Assembly (NCBI GenBank): GCA_007125585.1
Contig: SLCY01000086.1
Span: 1-43,588, forward strand
DNA: 43,588 nucleotides
Origin: Bacteroidales bacterium
GTDB taxonomy: Bacteria > Bacteroidota > Bacteroidia > Bacteroidales > UBA7960
Direction of reading: 5' to 3'
Shown: piece by piece, positions 33,107 to 41,407 of the stretch
Layout of the letters: each line of letters begins with the position of its first letter
How positions within the stretch are numbered: position 1 is the stretch's first letter
Translations under genes and position numbers: made by a program
Notes under the pieces: generated by a model
Told to the model about the DNA's origin: nothing
The model's input: only the letters and a program-made list of their open reading frames with translations
The model's database searches: none

Positions 33107-34291
33107 ATGCACAGACACCATTTCCTTGCACTGCTGGCAATAATGTTGTTATTGTCGGCATGCAGCAGCCCCAGGCCACTCACCTCAGAAAGGATTACCG
33201 GGATGGAACCTGGTTTTTACGGCAATGTATCTTATTATGCATTGCCACGTACTGTGATCGTCATTGATGTGGAAGTACAACGGTCCACGAAAACCCCCGG
33301 CCCTTATGCAGAATATGCCAAAACATACCTCGGGCTAAACGACGTGATCTTCTCCCCTTCCCATCATTATGAGATCACCACCGTATCTGTCAACGGGTTT
33401 GCCGAACCCGATCCTGAACATGTCTATGCCATTTTCTTTCCGGAAGAAAATGCACAAGGGTTCCGTTTTTCCCTGAATGAAGCTGGGCTGTTGCACAGTG
33501 TGAACAAAAAAGTTGACGCCCCGGAAAACCAAACAGCATTTGTGGAAAGCAAAGATTATGGGGTCTATCACACCAATGCAACCTTTAACTATTTTATGGA
33601 CAGCATCCTGAAAGAACAGGTCGACACCATCATTGAAACCGTCCCTTTAGACACCATTACCTTGCAAAGGCAAACACTCAGAAGAAGCTGGGTGGAAAAG
33701 AGCAAGGATTTGCGTGCCAAAGAGGTTGCCGATTATATCCTCGAGATGAGGGAAAAAAAGTTCGACCTGATCAGTGGGTTCCAGGAAATCAATTATTCAA
33801 AGGAAGCGCTGGAATACATGTACACGGAGATGGATAACATGGAGAGCGATTACCTGGACCTTTTCACCGGCATCACTTCGGAAGAAACCATCCACTACAG
33901 ATTTGTCCACAGGCCTGACAAGGAAGATATTGTAAGAAGACATGCCTTGTTTCGCTTCTCAAGCAAGGGGGGTGTAAAGCCTGTCGATGCAGATGAGGGG
34001 TTTGCGGCAACCATCGCATACAACAGAAGCAAGGCCACTGACAAGATCCTCGAACAAAATACCAGGCATGCCCCGGCGAGGCGACAAAGCGAAAAAGGCA
34101 TACACTATCGCATCCCTGAATACGCCGACATGTTTTTTTATATCGGTGAAGAGAAAAGGGCCGAAGCCAGGACGCTGGTCAGCCAGTTTGGCATCGTCAC
34201 CCATCTCCCGGCAAAAGACCTGGAAATAGAGCTCCATCCAATGTCAGGCTCCATTAAGTCTGCAGGGATAATCACTGAAGAAGATGAATAA
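33107..34291 (+). CDS. DUF4831 family lipoprotein
   Basis: 394 residues. The N-terminus is a lipoprotein signal with lipobox LSAC and acyl-cysteine Cys19. The mature chain begins GFYGNVSYYALPRTVIVIDVEV, then GPYAEYAKTYLGL and an SHHYEITTVSV strand, the characteristic DUF4831 opening (self-folding beta strands with a TYLGL element). The C-terminal part has GFAATIAYNRS, HYRIPEYADMFFYIG and a GIVTHLPAKDLEIEL ending. Function is not known. The family is confined largely to Bacteroidota and is predicted to sit in the envelope. Likely co-transcribed with the peptidase E gene. Confidence 0.85.
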   Translation: MHRHHFLALLAIMLLLSACSSPRPLTSERITGMEPGFYGNVSYYALPRTVIVIDVEVQRSTKTPGPYAEYAKTYLGLNDVIFSPSHHYEITTVSVNGFAEPDPEHVYAIFFPEENAQGFRFSLNEAGLLHSVNKKVDAPENQTAFVESKDYGVYHTNATFNYFMDSILKEQVDTIIETVPLDTITLQRQTLRRSWVEKSKDLRAKEVADYILEMREKKFDLISGFQEINYSKEALEYMYTEMDNMESDYLDLFTGITSEETIHYRFVHRPDKEDIVRRHALFRFSSKGGVKPVDADEGFAATIAYNRSKATDKILEQNTRHAPARRQSEKGIHYRIPEYADMFFYIGEEKRAEARTLVSQFGIVTHLPAKDLEIELHPMSGSIKSAGIITEEDE

Positions 34292-34303
34292 ACATCCTGC
34301 TCA

Positions 34304-34362
34304 ACCCTTAAACCATTAAACCATTAAACCATTAAACTTAAAAACCCTTAAACCCTTAAACC
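34304..34362. repeat. Period-8 tandem repeat (TTAAACCA / TTAAACCC)
   Basis: Units of TTAAACCA repeat three times, then the array passes through TTAAACTTAAAAACCC to TTAAACCC units. It fills the gap between the DUF4831 and dehydrogenase genes. The composition (TTAA, AACC) resembles the repeat at 1-66. Confidence 0.85.
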
Positions 34363-34399
34363 TATTTGACATTTCGATCTTTTGACAAATGATAAACAA

Positions 34400-35146
34400 A
34401 TGAAATACTTTATCATAACAGGCGCCAGCAAAGGGTTGGGCGAAGGCCTTGCCCTGGAGTTGATCAACGAGGACCATTATCTGCTCTGCATATCCCGCAG
34501 CGAGAGCCAGAAACTAAAAAAGATGGCAGCGGCAAAAAACTGTCCGCTGGATTTTTTTCTTTTCGACCTTGCCGTGAGCCATGACATCCCTGATCTTGCC
34601 GACCAGGTTTTTAAGAAGATAGACAAGCAGCATGCTGACGGCATTTACCTGGTCAACAATGCCGGGGTCATCCAGCCGGTGGGCCGTGTTGAGGATTGTC
34701 CTGCTGAAGCTGTTGAGATGCACATGCAGGTGAACCTGATCGCCCCCATGCTGCTCACCGCTGCTTTCATCCGGCATACCACCGGTATGCGAACAGAAAA
34801 GCGCATCCTGAACATTTCTTCCGGGGCTGCCCAGAACCCCTACTACGGATGGGGCTGCTACTGTACAGCGAAAGCGGGGCTGGACATGTTTGGCCGCTGC
34901 GTGTCGGAAGAACAGAGGAACGAGCCCTACCCGGCAGAGACCATGGCGGTAGCCCCGGGCATCATCGACACGGAAATGCAAACCACCATCAGAGGGACTT
35001 CCGAACGTGATTTTATTCACCGCCAAAAGTTTATTGAACTCAAGGACAAAGGGGAGCTGGTGGCCCCCAATCTGGCGGGCAGACAACTTGCACACCTGCT
35101 GCTCTCATCAGATTTCAGGGATGGGGAGACAACCGACCTGCGATAA
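34400..35146 (+). CDS. Short-chain dehydrogenase/reductase, YueD/sepiapterin-reductase-like
   Basis: 248 residues. An NAD(P)H-dependent reductase of the classical SDR superfamily. The cofactor motif is ITGASKGLGEGLAL (TGxxxGxG). Other landmarks are YLVNNAGVIQPVG, the catalytic serine in LNISSGAAQNPYYGW, the catalytic YxxxK as YCTAKAG, and PGIIDTEMQ. The arrangement, with the C-terminal LKDKGELVAPN, recalls Bacillus YueD (benzil reductase) and sepiapterin reductases. I cannot name the substrate. The start MKYFIITGAS is preceded in frame by a weaker TTG (34382). A hairpin follows the gene. Confidence 0.85.
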   Translation: MKYFIITGASKGLGEGLALELINEDHYLLCISRSESQKLKKMAAAKNCPLDFFLFDLAVSHDIPDLADQVFKKIDKQHADGIYLVNNAGVIQPVGRVEDCPAEAVEMHMQVNLIAPMLLTAAFIRHTTGMRTEKRILNISSGAAQNPYYGWGCYCTAKAGLDMFGRCVSEEQRNEPYPAETMAVAPGIIDTEMQTTIRGTSERDFIHRQKFIELKDKGELVAPNLAGRQLAHLLLSSDFRDGETTDLR

Positions 35147-35202
35147 TAAACGCACATATCAAAAAGGCAGGCCCACAGGCTTATCCGGGCATCCGTTATT
35201 GA

Positions 35203-35226
35203 AAACAGACCAATGCAGGTCTGTTT
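35203..35226 (+). terminator. Hairpin terminator after the dehydrogenase gene
   Basis: AAACAGACC pairs perfectly with GGTCTGTTT around a six-base loop, 57 bases after the stop codon. It ends in three T and has an A-rich left flank. The rest of the gap (35227-35345) shows no gene. Confidence 0.55.
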
Positions 35227-35345
35227 GCCCCCGACCGGCAGCCCAATCATTTCCTGAAGAACAAAAACCGCCTGTTGACTGTTAAAAGTAATTGTAAAAA
35301 ATACAAGGAAGCATCATGGTCTAATCATTTTTAAAACAAAAAAAC

Positions 35346-35819
35346 ATGAAACAACCCACACCCGCCGAAAACAAAGCATACCAGTGGATGGCAAGACACG
35401 GGGTCATCCTTTTGCGCATCAGCATCGGTATCGTATTCTTCTGGTTTGGGATCCAGAAGTTCTTTCCGGGAATCAGCTCTGCAGAGGATCTGGCCACCCG
35501 CACCATAGAAGTGATGACATTTGGCATCGTCAAACAATCGGTAGGGATGCCTTTACTGGCGGCCTGGGAGGTCATCATCGGACTTACCTTTATCTTCGGC
35601 CGCTTTATGCGCATTGCCATTCCGTTGCTTTTTCTGCAAATGATCGGCACGATAACCCCACTGTTCTTTTTCCCGGCAGAAACATTCACCCGGGTGCCTT
35701 TTATCCCGAATATCGTCGGTCAATATATCATCAAGAACATCATCCTGATAACAGCCGCCATGGTCATCGGCGCCTACCATTCCGGATTTACCATCCGCAG
35801 GAAAGAGAAAGAAGGTTAA
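35346..35819 (+). CDS. DoxX-like integral membrane protein
   Basis: 157 residues with four predicted membrane helices: ILLRISIGIVFFWFGIQKFF, then a helix at PLLAAWEVIIGLTFIFG, one at IAIPLLFLQMIGTITPLFFF, and one at NIILITAAMVIGAY. The first helix with its WFGIQKF ending and the GLTFIFG element suggest the DoxX/YkgB group, small membrane proteins of unclear function, sometimes tied to quinone or thiosulfate oxidation. The C-terminus is basic (RRKEKEG). It converges with the following minus-strand gene and overlaps it by four bases. No partner enzyme sits beside it. Confidence 0.75.
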   Translation: MKQPTPAENKAYQWMARHGVILLRISIGIVFFWFGIQKFFPGISSAEDLATRTIEVMTFGIVKQSVGMPLLAAWEVIIGLTFIFGRFMRIAIPLLFLQMIGTITPLFFFPAETFTRVPFIPNIVGQYIIKNIILITAAMVIGAYHSGFTIRRKEKEG

Positions 35820-37618
35820 CGTCGCCAGTTGTCAATAAATGATTGGGCGAAAATTTGAAACCAGGGGTCTCCGCCGGTCAACTCATTGACCAGTGCCTCT
35901 GGTTTTTCTGTTTCTGCACGGCTTTTTCTGTAATGTCCGGCTGCCTTTGCCCCGGCGACCCTTTGATGATAGGCTACTGTGGATGACGCCACACCAAGGC
36001 TTTTCAGCAATTTCAACATGGATATGCTCTCCCTGGTCATCCCCGCCGCTGCATAGTTGAGTACCCCGGCCTGCAGGTCATCGACATTGCCTGTCGTGGA
36101 TACATGGTCGAATAGCATTGGATGATTGTGCGCTATTTCTTTAGCTGCCGCAAGATGCCGTTGAGCACCGCCGGATTCACCCAGCACGCCGAACAGATCG
36201 GCAAGCACCCTGTTCCTTGTAAAAACCCGGAAAAGGAGTTCAAGGGCTTCTTCAGGATGATCAACATAGGCCTGCTTGACAAGACGATACTCAAGCGCAC
36301 TCTGGATATACGTCACCGCAAAGTCAAGGTCATCGTTTTGCAGCGCCCTGCCGGCAACCACCAGGAAAGAATTGTATATGCCCTGATGGCTTTCCGACAC
36401 TAACAGGTGCAGCTGGTGCGGACACGGGAATAGTGACCCGGCTTCATCACAGAAATCCTCCACATGCTGTAACAGCGACAGCGATTGTGTATACCTGCTT
36501 TCATCAATCAATGCGCGCGCTGCTTCAAAGAACATGGTCAGCAGGGTGTCTGACAACAGGTCTGAACCATCCCGGTGATGACCAATGGGGTTCATTACCG
36601 AGTATACCCGGCCCAGCCTTTTCAATGCCGCCACCTTATTGCCATCCCGCATGTCAACCTTTGTCAGTGCCAGGTGCGAGGGTATATGAAAAGGATTGTA
36701 GGCGATGGCAGACAAAAAATGATCCCGGCCATCTGCCAGGGAGTCCCCAGCAGCCAGATCTATACCGACATGATAATACATTGAATCGATGTGGACGATT
36801 GCATGGTTAAAGGCTTCGCGCAAAGAGTCTGTTTGGAGGCGCAAGGCCTCATATCCCCGAAGCACTCCTTCAGGATCATTCCCTGCCAGATTCAACCAAC
36901 GATTGAAGGCGGCAAAATGGATCTTGCCCAAAATACCTTCTGCCTCACAAAGCCGGAACTCCCCCAATAGCAATTGCTCCACATTATCCGGATCAAGATC
37001 CCCAATCAGGTCCCTGGCCGCTTCAAGTTGCCGCGGTGCCGCATAATATGTTTCCAATGCCTGTCCCCATCGCCTGATCCGTCCAAGGGTGCGGTCATCA
37101 TAATAAAAGCTGGCATCATGGAACTCAACCCTCAGGTTGTCAGCTGCATCATCGTACGGAACATCTAGTTCGAACCATACGTCACCGGCTAAAGGCATTT
37201 CGATCCCTTCATAGATGCCGGAGTAAATCATCGTATGGTCAGGAGAAAAGACCCTGATCATAAAATCCGCCTTGTTTGGAATCAGCAAATGCGAAAGGTC
37301 AAAATCATGGTAGTAGGTATCACCGGTTACCATCATGCTTTCGGGGACGACAAAAAGTTTTGTTTTGCCCGCCTTTTCCACAAAAAAATCCGTTTGCAGA
37401 TCCATTTGAAAGTTGTAGGAGGTAAACACGCGCAGCTTCCCGCTACCCTCGGCGATGGTCTGCAAAATGGTGTTTGTAATTTTTTTCCCGTCATCGGGAT
37501 AAGGGGAAAAGAAAAAAGATTGCTCAAGCGTCACCGGCAGTTTATCCTGTGAATAAGCTGTGCCGGCAATCCCCACCAGAAAAAGGAATGGCAGAATACC
37601 AGGGCTGATCCAACGCAT
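35816..37618 (-). CDS. Large secreted helical-repeat protein of unknown function
   Basis: 600 residues. I do not recognise a named family. The signal peptide is MRWISPGILPFLFLVGIAGTAYSQ. Residues 25-170 look like beta-rich domains (LRVFTSYNFQMDLQTDFFVE and the acidic VWFELDVPYDDAADN). From about 180 onward the chain is helical with TPR-like spacing, for example HFLSAIAYNPFHIPSHLALT, FEAARALIDESRYTQSLSLLQHV and QNDDLDFAVTYIQSALEYR. It ends in DPWFQIFAQSFIDNWRR. Predicted periplasmic or surface scaffold. It has its own -7 box and is divergent from the Sua5/TsaC-type gene. Confidence 0.6.
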   Translation of the reverse strand: MRWISPGILPFLFLVGIAGTAYSQDKLPVTLEQSFFFSPYPDDGKKITNTILQTIAEGSGKLRVFTSYNFQMDLQTDFFVEKAGKTKLFVVPESMMVTGDTYYHDFDLSHLLIPNKADFMIRVFSPDHTMIYSGIYEGIEMPLAGDVWFELDVPYDDAADNLRVEFHDASFYYDDRTLGRIRRWGQALETYYAAPRQLEAARDLIGDLDPDNVEQLLLGEFRLCEAEGILGKIHFAAFNRWLNLAGNDPEGVLRGYEALRLQTDSLREAFNHAIVHIDSMYYHVGIDLAAGDSLADGRDHFLSAIAYNPFHIPSHLALTKVDMRDGNKVAALKRLGRVYSVMNPIGHHRDGSDLLSDTLLTMFFEAARALIDESRYTQSLSLLQHVEDFCDEAGSLFPCPHQLHLLVSESHQGIYNSFLVVAGRALQNDDLDFAVTYIQSALEYRLVKQAYVDHPEEALELLFRVFTRNRVLADLFGVLGESGGAQRHLAAAKEIAHNHPMLFDHVSTTGNVDDLQAGVLNYAAAGMTRESISMLKLLKSLGVASSTVAYHQRVAGAKAAGHYRKSRAETEKPEALVNELTGGDPWFQIFAQSFIDNWRR

Positions 37619-37656
37619 CTATTCGGAATATTTCGCACAAACAATATTGGTCCCGG

Positions 37657-37664
37657 CAAAGGTA
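37657..37664 (-). promoter_or_regulatory. Bacteroidota-type -7 box for the helical-repeat protein
   Basis: The minus strand reads TACCTTTG (TAnnTTTG), about 39 bases before the ATG at 37618. Confidence 0.45.
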
Positions 37665-37735
37665 GTATTTTCCTGCTTTTTTAGGATGCAGGGGGAATAT
37701 CTTCAAAAAACGGGGACAATCAACACAATTAAATG

Positions 37736-37743
37736 TAACTTTG
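37736..37743 (+). promoter_or_regulatory. Bacteroidota-type -7 box for the Sua5/TsaC-type gene
   Basis: TAACTTTG matches TAnnTTTG, 29 bases before the ATG at 37773. With the box at 37657-37664 it forms another divergent pair. Confidence 0.5.
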
Positions 37744-37772
37744 TGATGGTTCAACCATAAAAACCATACATC

Positions 37773-38393
37773 ATGCTGATTAAAATACATCCGGAAAATC
37801 CGAGCCTGCGTCTGATCAGGATTGTGGCAGACTGTCTCCGAAACGGTGGTGTGATCATTTATCCCACAGATACTGTATATGCCATTGGTTGTGATATTCA
37901 TCAGCCCAAGGCGGTTCAACGGGTTGCGCAGATAAAAAACATCAAGCCTGAAAAGGCAAACTTTTCTTTGATATGCTATGACCTCAGTCATATCTCGGAT
38001 CTCACCAAGCCTTTTACCACCAGCATTTATAAATCAATGAAAAAAGGGTTGCCCGGCCCGTTCACCTTCATTCTGAATGCCAACAACAACGTGCCAAAAC
38101 TTTTTCAGAGCCGCAAGAAGACCGTTGGTATCAGGGTGCCGGATAACAAGATAGCTCGTGAAATCGTAAAGGAGTTAGGCAACCCGGTCATCTCCACTTC
38201 GGTTTATGACGATGATGAGATCATTGAATACACCACCGACCCTGAGTTGATCCATGAGAACTACGAACATCTTGTAGACATTGTGGTGGCCGGAGGCAAT
38301 GGCAGCAACCAGGCATCCACGGTGATTGATTGTACAGGCGATGAGATGGAGGTGATCCGTGAAGGGAAGGGTGCCATAGAAGATATCCTGTAA
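37773..38393 (+). CDS. L-threonylcarbamoyladenylate synthase (Sua5/YrdC/TsaC type)
   Basis: 206 residues, the short form without the extra Sua5 C-terminal domain. It makes threonylcarbamoyl-AMP from threonine, bicarbonate and ATP, for the t6A modification of tRNAs reading ANN codons. Seen: GGVIIYPTDTVYAIGCDI near residues 26-43 (the KxR/SxN-type ATP site begins here), the RVAQIKNIKPEKANFSLIC segment, LPGPFTFILNAN, and KTVGIRVPDNKIAREIVKEL followed by GNPVISTSV. These are standard YrdC-domain features. Confidence 0.93.
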   Translation: MLIKIHPENPSLRLIRIVADCLRNGGVIIYPTDTVYAIGCDIHQPKAVQRVAQIKNIKPEKANFSLICYDLSHISDLTKPFTTSIYKSMKKGLPGPFTFILNANNNVPKLFQSRKKTVGIRVPDNKIAREIVKELGNPVISTSVYDDDEIIEYTTDPELIHENYEHLVDIVVAGGNGSNQASTVIDCTGDEMEVIREGKGAIEDIL

Positions 38394-38475
38394 AAAGCCG
38401 GGAATGCCAGGCGCGACGCGCATGAAGCATTGCCGCACAATACAATCTTTAATCTTTACTGGAATTCATAAACGC

Positions 38476-39297
38476 ATGACACATTCTTCACTGAATCATA
38501 TTTTTCACATCCCGGGCACACCAATGGCCTCTTTTTTTCTGATAGCCGGGCCGTGTGTGCTGGAAGATGAAGAGATGGGTTTCCGGATCGCTGAAGAGGT
38601 GATCAAGATCACAGGCAACCTTGGCATTCCTTATCTCTTCAAGGCATCTTACAAGAAAGCCAACAGGAGCCGCCTCGACAGCTTCACGGGGATTGGCGAT
38701 GAAAAGGCAATGCAGCTGCTTGGCGCTATTGGCAGGGATTATAATATCCCGGTAGTAACGGATGTTCATACCGTTGAGGAAGCACAGATGGCCGCTGAGC
38801 ATGTTGATGTTTTACAGATCCCTGCATTTCTGTGCCGGCAAACAGAGTTATTGGTGGCAGCAGGGAAGACTGAAAAAAGTGTTAACATCAAGAAAGGACA
38901 GTTTTTGTCGCCCGGGGCCATGCAGTTTGCCGTGGAGAAGGTCCGGTCGGCGGGGAACCATTCAGTGATGGTCACCGAACGGGGCACCACCTTCGGCTAT
39001 GGAGACCTGGTGGTTGATTTCCGGGGGATCCCGGAGATGCAAAAGTTACAGGTACCTGTTGTGCTCGACATCACCCATTCACTGCAACAGCCAAACAAAA
39101 ACTCAGGTGTTTCCGGTGGCCTTCCACAACTGATTGAGACGATCGCCAGGGCAGGCGTTGCAGTCGGGGTTGACGGCATCTTCATCGAGACCCATCCCGA
39201 ACCCGAAAAAGCTAAGTCTGACGGTGCCAACATGCTGCGTCTTGACAAGCTGGAAGACCTGCTGGTGAAACTATTGAGAATAAGACAGGCCATCTGA
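38476..39297 (+). CDS. kdsA: 3-deoxy-8-phosphooctulonate synthase KdsA, metal-dependent type
   Basis: 273 residues. It condenses arabinose-5-phosphate and phosphoenolpyruvate to Kdo-8-phosphate for the lipopolysaccharide core. The start MTHSSLNHIF gives the normal length; the MASFF at 38524 is an alternative. Seen: FFLIAGPCVLEDEEMGF, FKASYKKANRSRLDSFTG, VVTDVHTVEEAQMAAEHVDV and the C-terminal GVDGIFIETHPEPEKAKSDG. The Cys in GPCVLED aligns with the metal-binding Cys11 of Aquifex KdsA, where the E. coli metal-independent enzyme has Asn. This one should therefore be the metal-dependent class. Confidence 0.94.
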   Translation: MTHSSLNHIFHIPGTPMASFFLIAGPCVLEDEEMGFRIAEEVIKITGNLGIPYLFKASYKKANRSRLDSFTGIGDEKAMQLLGAIGRDYNIPVVTDVHTVEEAQMAAEHVDVLQIPAFLCRQTELLVAAGKTEKSVNIKKGQFLSPGAMQFAVEKVRSAGNHSVMVTERGTTFGYGDLVVDFRGIPEMQKLQVPVVLDITHSLQQPNKNSGVSGGLPQLIETIARAGVAVGVDGIFIETHPEPEKAKSDGANMLRLDKLEDLLVKLLRIRQAI

Positions 39298-39331
39298 GTG
39301 GTGAATGGCGGGTGATGAACGGAGAAAAACG

Positions 39332-40612
39332 TTATATGGCAGGCTCCTCTTCAAAGACAATGTTGTCCAGCTTACTTTTCAGGAGTTCTTTTCGGCGCAC
39401 GAATGCATCCATATATTCTTCAGGCAAAGGGTCCCCGCTGGGGAATTCCAGCCGGAGATGGTCCACCTGCCTGCCGTTTTTCCAAAAACGGAAGCAGACG
39501 TGCGGACCTGTGGCAATCCCTGTGCTGCCGACATAGCCGATCACATCGCCCTGCGACACGCTTACACCAGGCCGGATACCGCTGGCAAAACGTGACATGT
39601 GCAAATACTGGGTCTCATATACCGAATTGTGGCGTATGCGCACATAATTGCCATTGCCCCTGGTGTAGGACGCCCTGGTCACCTCACCATCCCCTACCGC
39701 CAGGATAGGCGTACCGTGTGGTGCAGCATAATCGGTGCCAAGATGGGGCCGCCTGTCACCATGTACGGGATGTAACCGGCTGTGCGAATAGCGCGAAGAG
39801 ATCCGGACAAACTCAAGTGGTGCACGCAAAAAAACCTTACGCAAATTGTTGCCGTCCGGATCAAAATATCCTTTGATGGTATCCGCCTCAAAACGATATC
39901 CTTCAATCTCCCTGCCCCGGTGTAAAAAATACACAGCATCCACATGGGAAACCCCTACCGGCCTGTCGCCGACATATTGTTCGGAATACAACACTTTGAA
40001 ACGGTCACCCGGATATATGCGATAAAAATCCACCGACCATGCAAGAATACGCGACATATGCATGACAAGCTCCGGGTGTAAGTCATTATCCATTAATGTG
40101 TTCCATAACGATGACGAGATAATGCCTGAGGTTGCTCCCGGGATGACGGATACCTGCTTTTGTGACCGCAAGACCCTGATGGAGTCCCGAAAATCGATCC
40201 TCACAAATTCCAGGTCCGATATTTCGTAAATGAAAAAGCTCAACGCCGCACTGCCATCCATGGCATAATAAGCATAATAATTGTTTCCCCGCCTTATCCT
40301 TCGCGGATTGAAAACATCTTTCATTTCACGGGCGACCCTGTCGGTATCGGCCTGATTGAACCCAAGGCGGGAAAAGATGTGGGACAACGTTTGACGGGCC
40401 TCAACCACCCCATTTTCAATCCGGTAAACATCCCTGGGAATACCGAACACATCCTTGTCGATGACAGTATCCCGCGGTTCCTGTAAGGTTATTTCTGCCT
40501 GCCCGCCATATTCACCATGATTGTCACGCCTCAAAACCACCGAGGCCACCAGCAGGATCAATAAACTGGCGACCAGAAACACCGGAAACTTCAGATCACT
40601 TTTTAACGACAT
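39332..40612 (-). CDS. M23 family metallopeptidase with HxC variant motif
   Basis: About 426 residues. The predicted product is a membrane-anchored peptidoglycan endopeptidase or its regulator. The start MSLKSDLKFPVFLVASLLIL gives one N-terminal membrane anchor; the 59 upstream in-frame residues are not credible. The middle region contains LSHIFSRLGFNQADTDRVA (OapA/LysM-like) and YRIYPGDRFKVLYSEQYVG. The LytM domain has HLGTDYAAPHGTPILAVGDG (H-x3-D), GNGNYVRIRHNSVYETQYLHMSR, and GYVGSTGIATGPHVCFRFW. The last motif normally reads HxH; here it is His-Val-Cys, so a cysteine replaces one zinc histidine. I believe this occurs in other Bacteroidota homologues, but could not check. Confidence 0.9.
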   Translation of the reverse strand: MSLKSDLKFPVFLVASLLILLVASVVLRRDNHGEYGGQAEITLQEPRDTVIDKDVFGIPRDVYRIENGVVEARQTLSHIFSRLGFNQADTDRVAREMKDVFNPRRIRRGNNYYAYYAMDGSAALSFFIYEISDLEFVRIDFRDSIRVLRSQKQVSVIPGATSGIISSSLWNTLMDNDLHPELVMHMSRILAWSVDFYRIYPGDRFKVLYSEQYVGDRPVGVSHVDAVYFLHRGREIEGYRFEADTIKGYFDPDGNNLRKVFLRAPLEFVRISSRYSHSRLHPVHGDRRPHLGTDYAAPHGTPILAVGDGEVTRASYTRGNGNYVRIRHNSVYETQYLHMSRFASGIRPGVSVSQGDVIGYVGSTGIATGPHVCFRFWKNGRQVDHLRLEFPSGDPLPEEYMDAFVRRKELLKSKLDNIVFEEEPAI

Positions 40613-40631
40613 AACACAAGAATGGTTGCTG

Positions 40632-41213
40632 CTACGAGGCCCCAAAGATAAACAATGCCGACAAAACAAGGATGGTGATAAAGGATATCCCAAACAACAC
40701 AAAAAATCCCAAAATGGTAAAGCCCAATGCCTTTTGTGCCGGCGTGTCAAGCAACGGTCCGAGGCCCTTGCCAAAGAGGAAGACAGCATATATCAGCCCC
40801 AGCAGGGAGATGGGTTCCATGGCGGTGTTTATTGCGGCCAGGGGCTGGGCAAGCATGAATGGGGTGTAGGCTGCTATGCAAAGCAACAAGGCATGATCCC
40901 TGTCTGGCCTGCTTCTGAACGCCCTGGCCAGCCTGGCAATGATCTGTGTACCAAGCCAAACCGACAGCAAATAGCCGCATAGGCTTATCAGAAACACACC
41001 CGATAACTGGTCCCACCTGAGGGCCATCCCTTCCAGGGCATGCTGATTCATTACACGCACCATACGGCCCGCAGCTCCCAATACCATCAACGGCATCCCA
41101 TAGGAAACAAAAAAAACCCTTGCATCCTGATCATTCGCTGAAACCTCTCTGAAAAAACGAGCCGGATGAAAGAGAACATGATGTATGATCTTCAGATTGT
41201 TGCTTTTTTTCAT
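40632..41213 (-). CDS. Yip1-domain integral membrane protein
   Basis: 193 residues from MKKSNNLKIIHHVLFHPARF. The N-terminal motif (I...L..P..FF) and the five hydrophobic helices that follow fit the bacterial YIP1 domain. Examples are QLSGVFLISLCGYLLSVWLG, LLLCIAAYTPFMLAQPLA, LLGLIYAVFLFGKGLGPLL and ALGFTILGFFVLFGISFITILVL. The role of these proteins in bacteria is not known. The 47 residues of open frame upstream lack a matching pattern. The M23 gene's own -7 box lies within its 3' end, so the pair may be only partly co-transcribed. Confidence 0.75.
   Translation of the reverse strand: MKKSNNLKIIHHVLFHPARFFREVSANDQDARVFFVSYGMPLMVLGAAGRMVRVMNQHALEGMALRWDQLSGVFLISLCGYLLSVWLGTQIIARLARAFRSRPDRDHALLLCIAAYTPFMLAQPLAAINTAMEPISLLGLIYAVFLFGKGLGPLLDTPAQKALGFTILGFFVLFGISFITILVLSALFIFGAS
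40643..40650 (-). promoter_or_regulatory. -7 box for the M23 gene, inside the Yip1 gene
   Basis: The minus strand reads TATCTTTG (TAnnTTTG), 31 bases before the M23 ATG at 40612 and within the last codons of the Yip1 gene. Confidence 0.4.
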
Positions 41214-41291
41214 ACCCAAAATATTTGATCCATCCCCAGTATGGGAGCCCATATTGATCGTCATGTTCGCATGTGAAGGGTTTCCCGGTGT

Positions 41292-41299
41292 CAAAAATA
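41292..41299 (-). promoter_or_regulatory. Bacteroidota-type -7 box for the Yip1 gene
   Basis: The minus strand reads TATTTTTG (TAnnTTTG), about 79 bases before the ATG at 41213. It supports that start over the longer frame beginning at 41354. Confidence 0.4.
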
Positions 41300-41363
41300 A
41301 AGAATTCTGCATTGGGGTTGTCTTACAAATCCGGAAAAAACCTTCTTGTTTCAATTCAGATGC

Positions 41364-41371
41364 TACCTTTG
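41364..41371 (+). promoter_or_regulatory. Bacteroidota-type -7 box for xerD
   Basis: TACCTTTG matches TAnnTTTG, 36 bases before the ATG at 41408. A TTG at 41346-41348 lies upstream at shorter than consensus spacing. Confidence 0.5.
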
Positions 41372-41407
41372 TGATAACCGATCAAACCCATCGGGGGTAT
41401 CATACAC

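Noticed and set aside
32406-33179. 257-codon minus-strand frame over the peptidase E gene
   Set aside because: It is the shadow of a convincing S51 peptidase and the start of the DUF4831 gene, and its translation resembles no protein.
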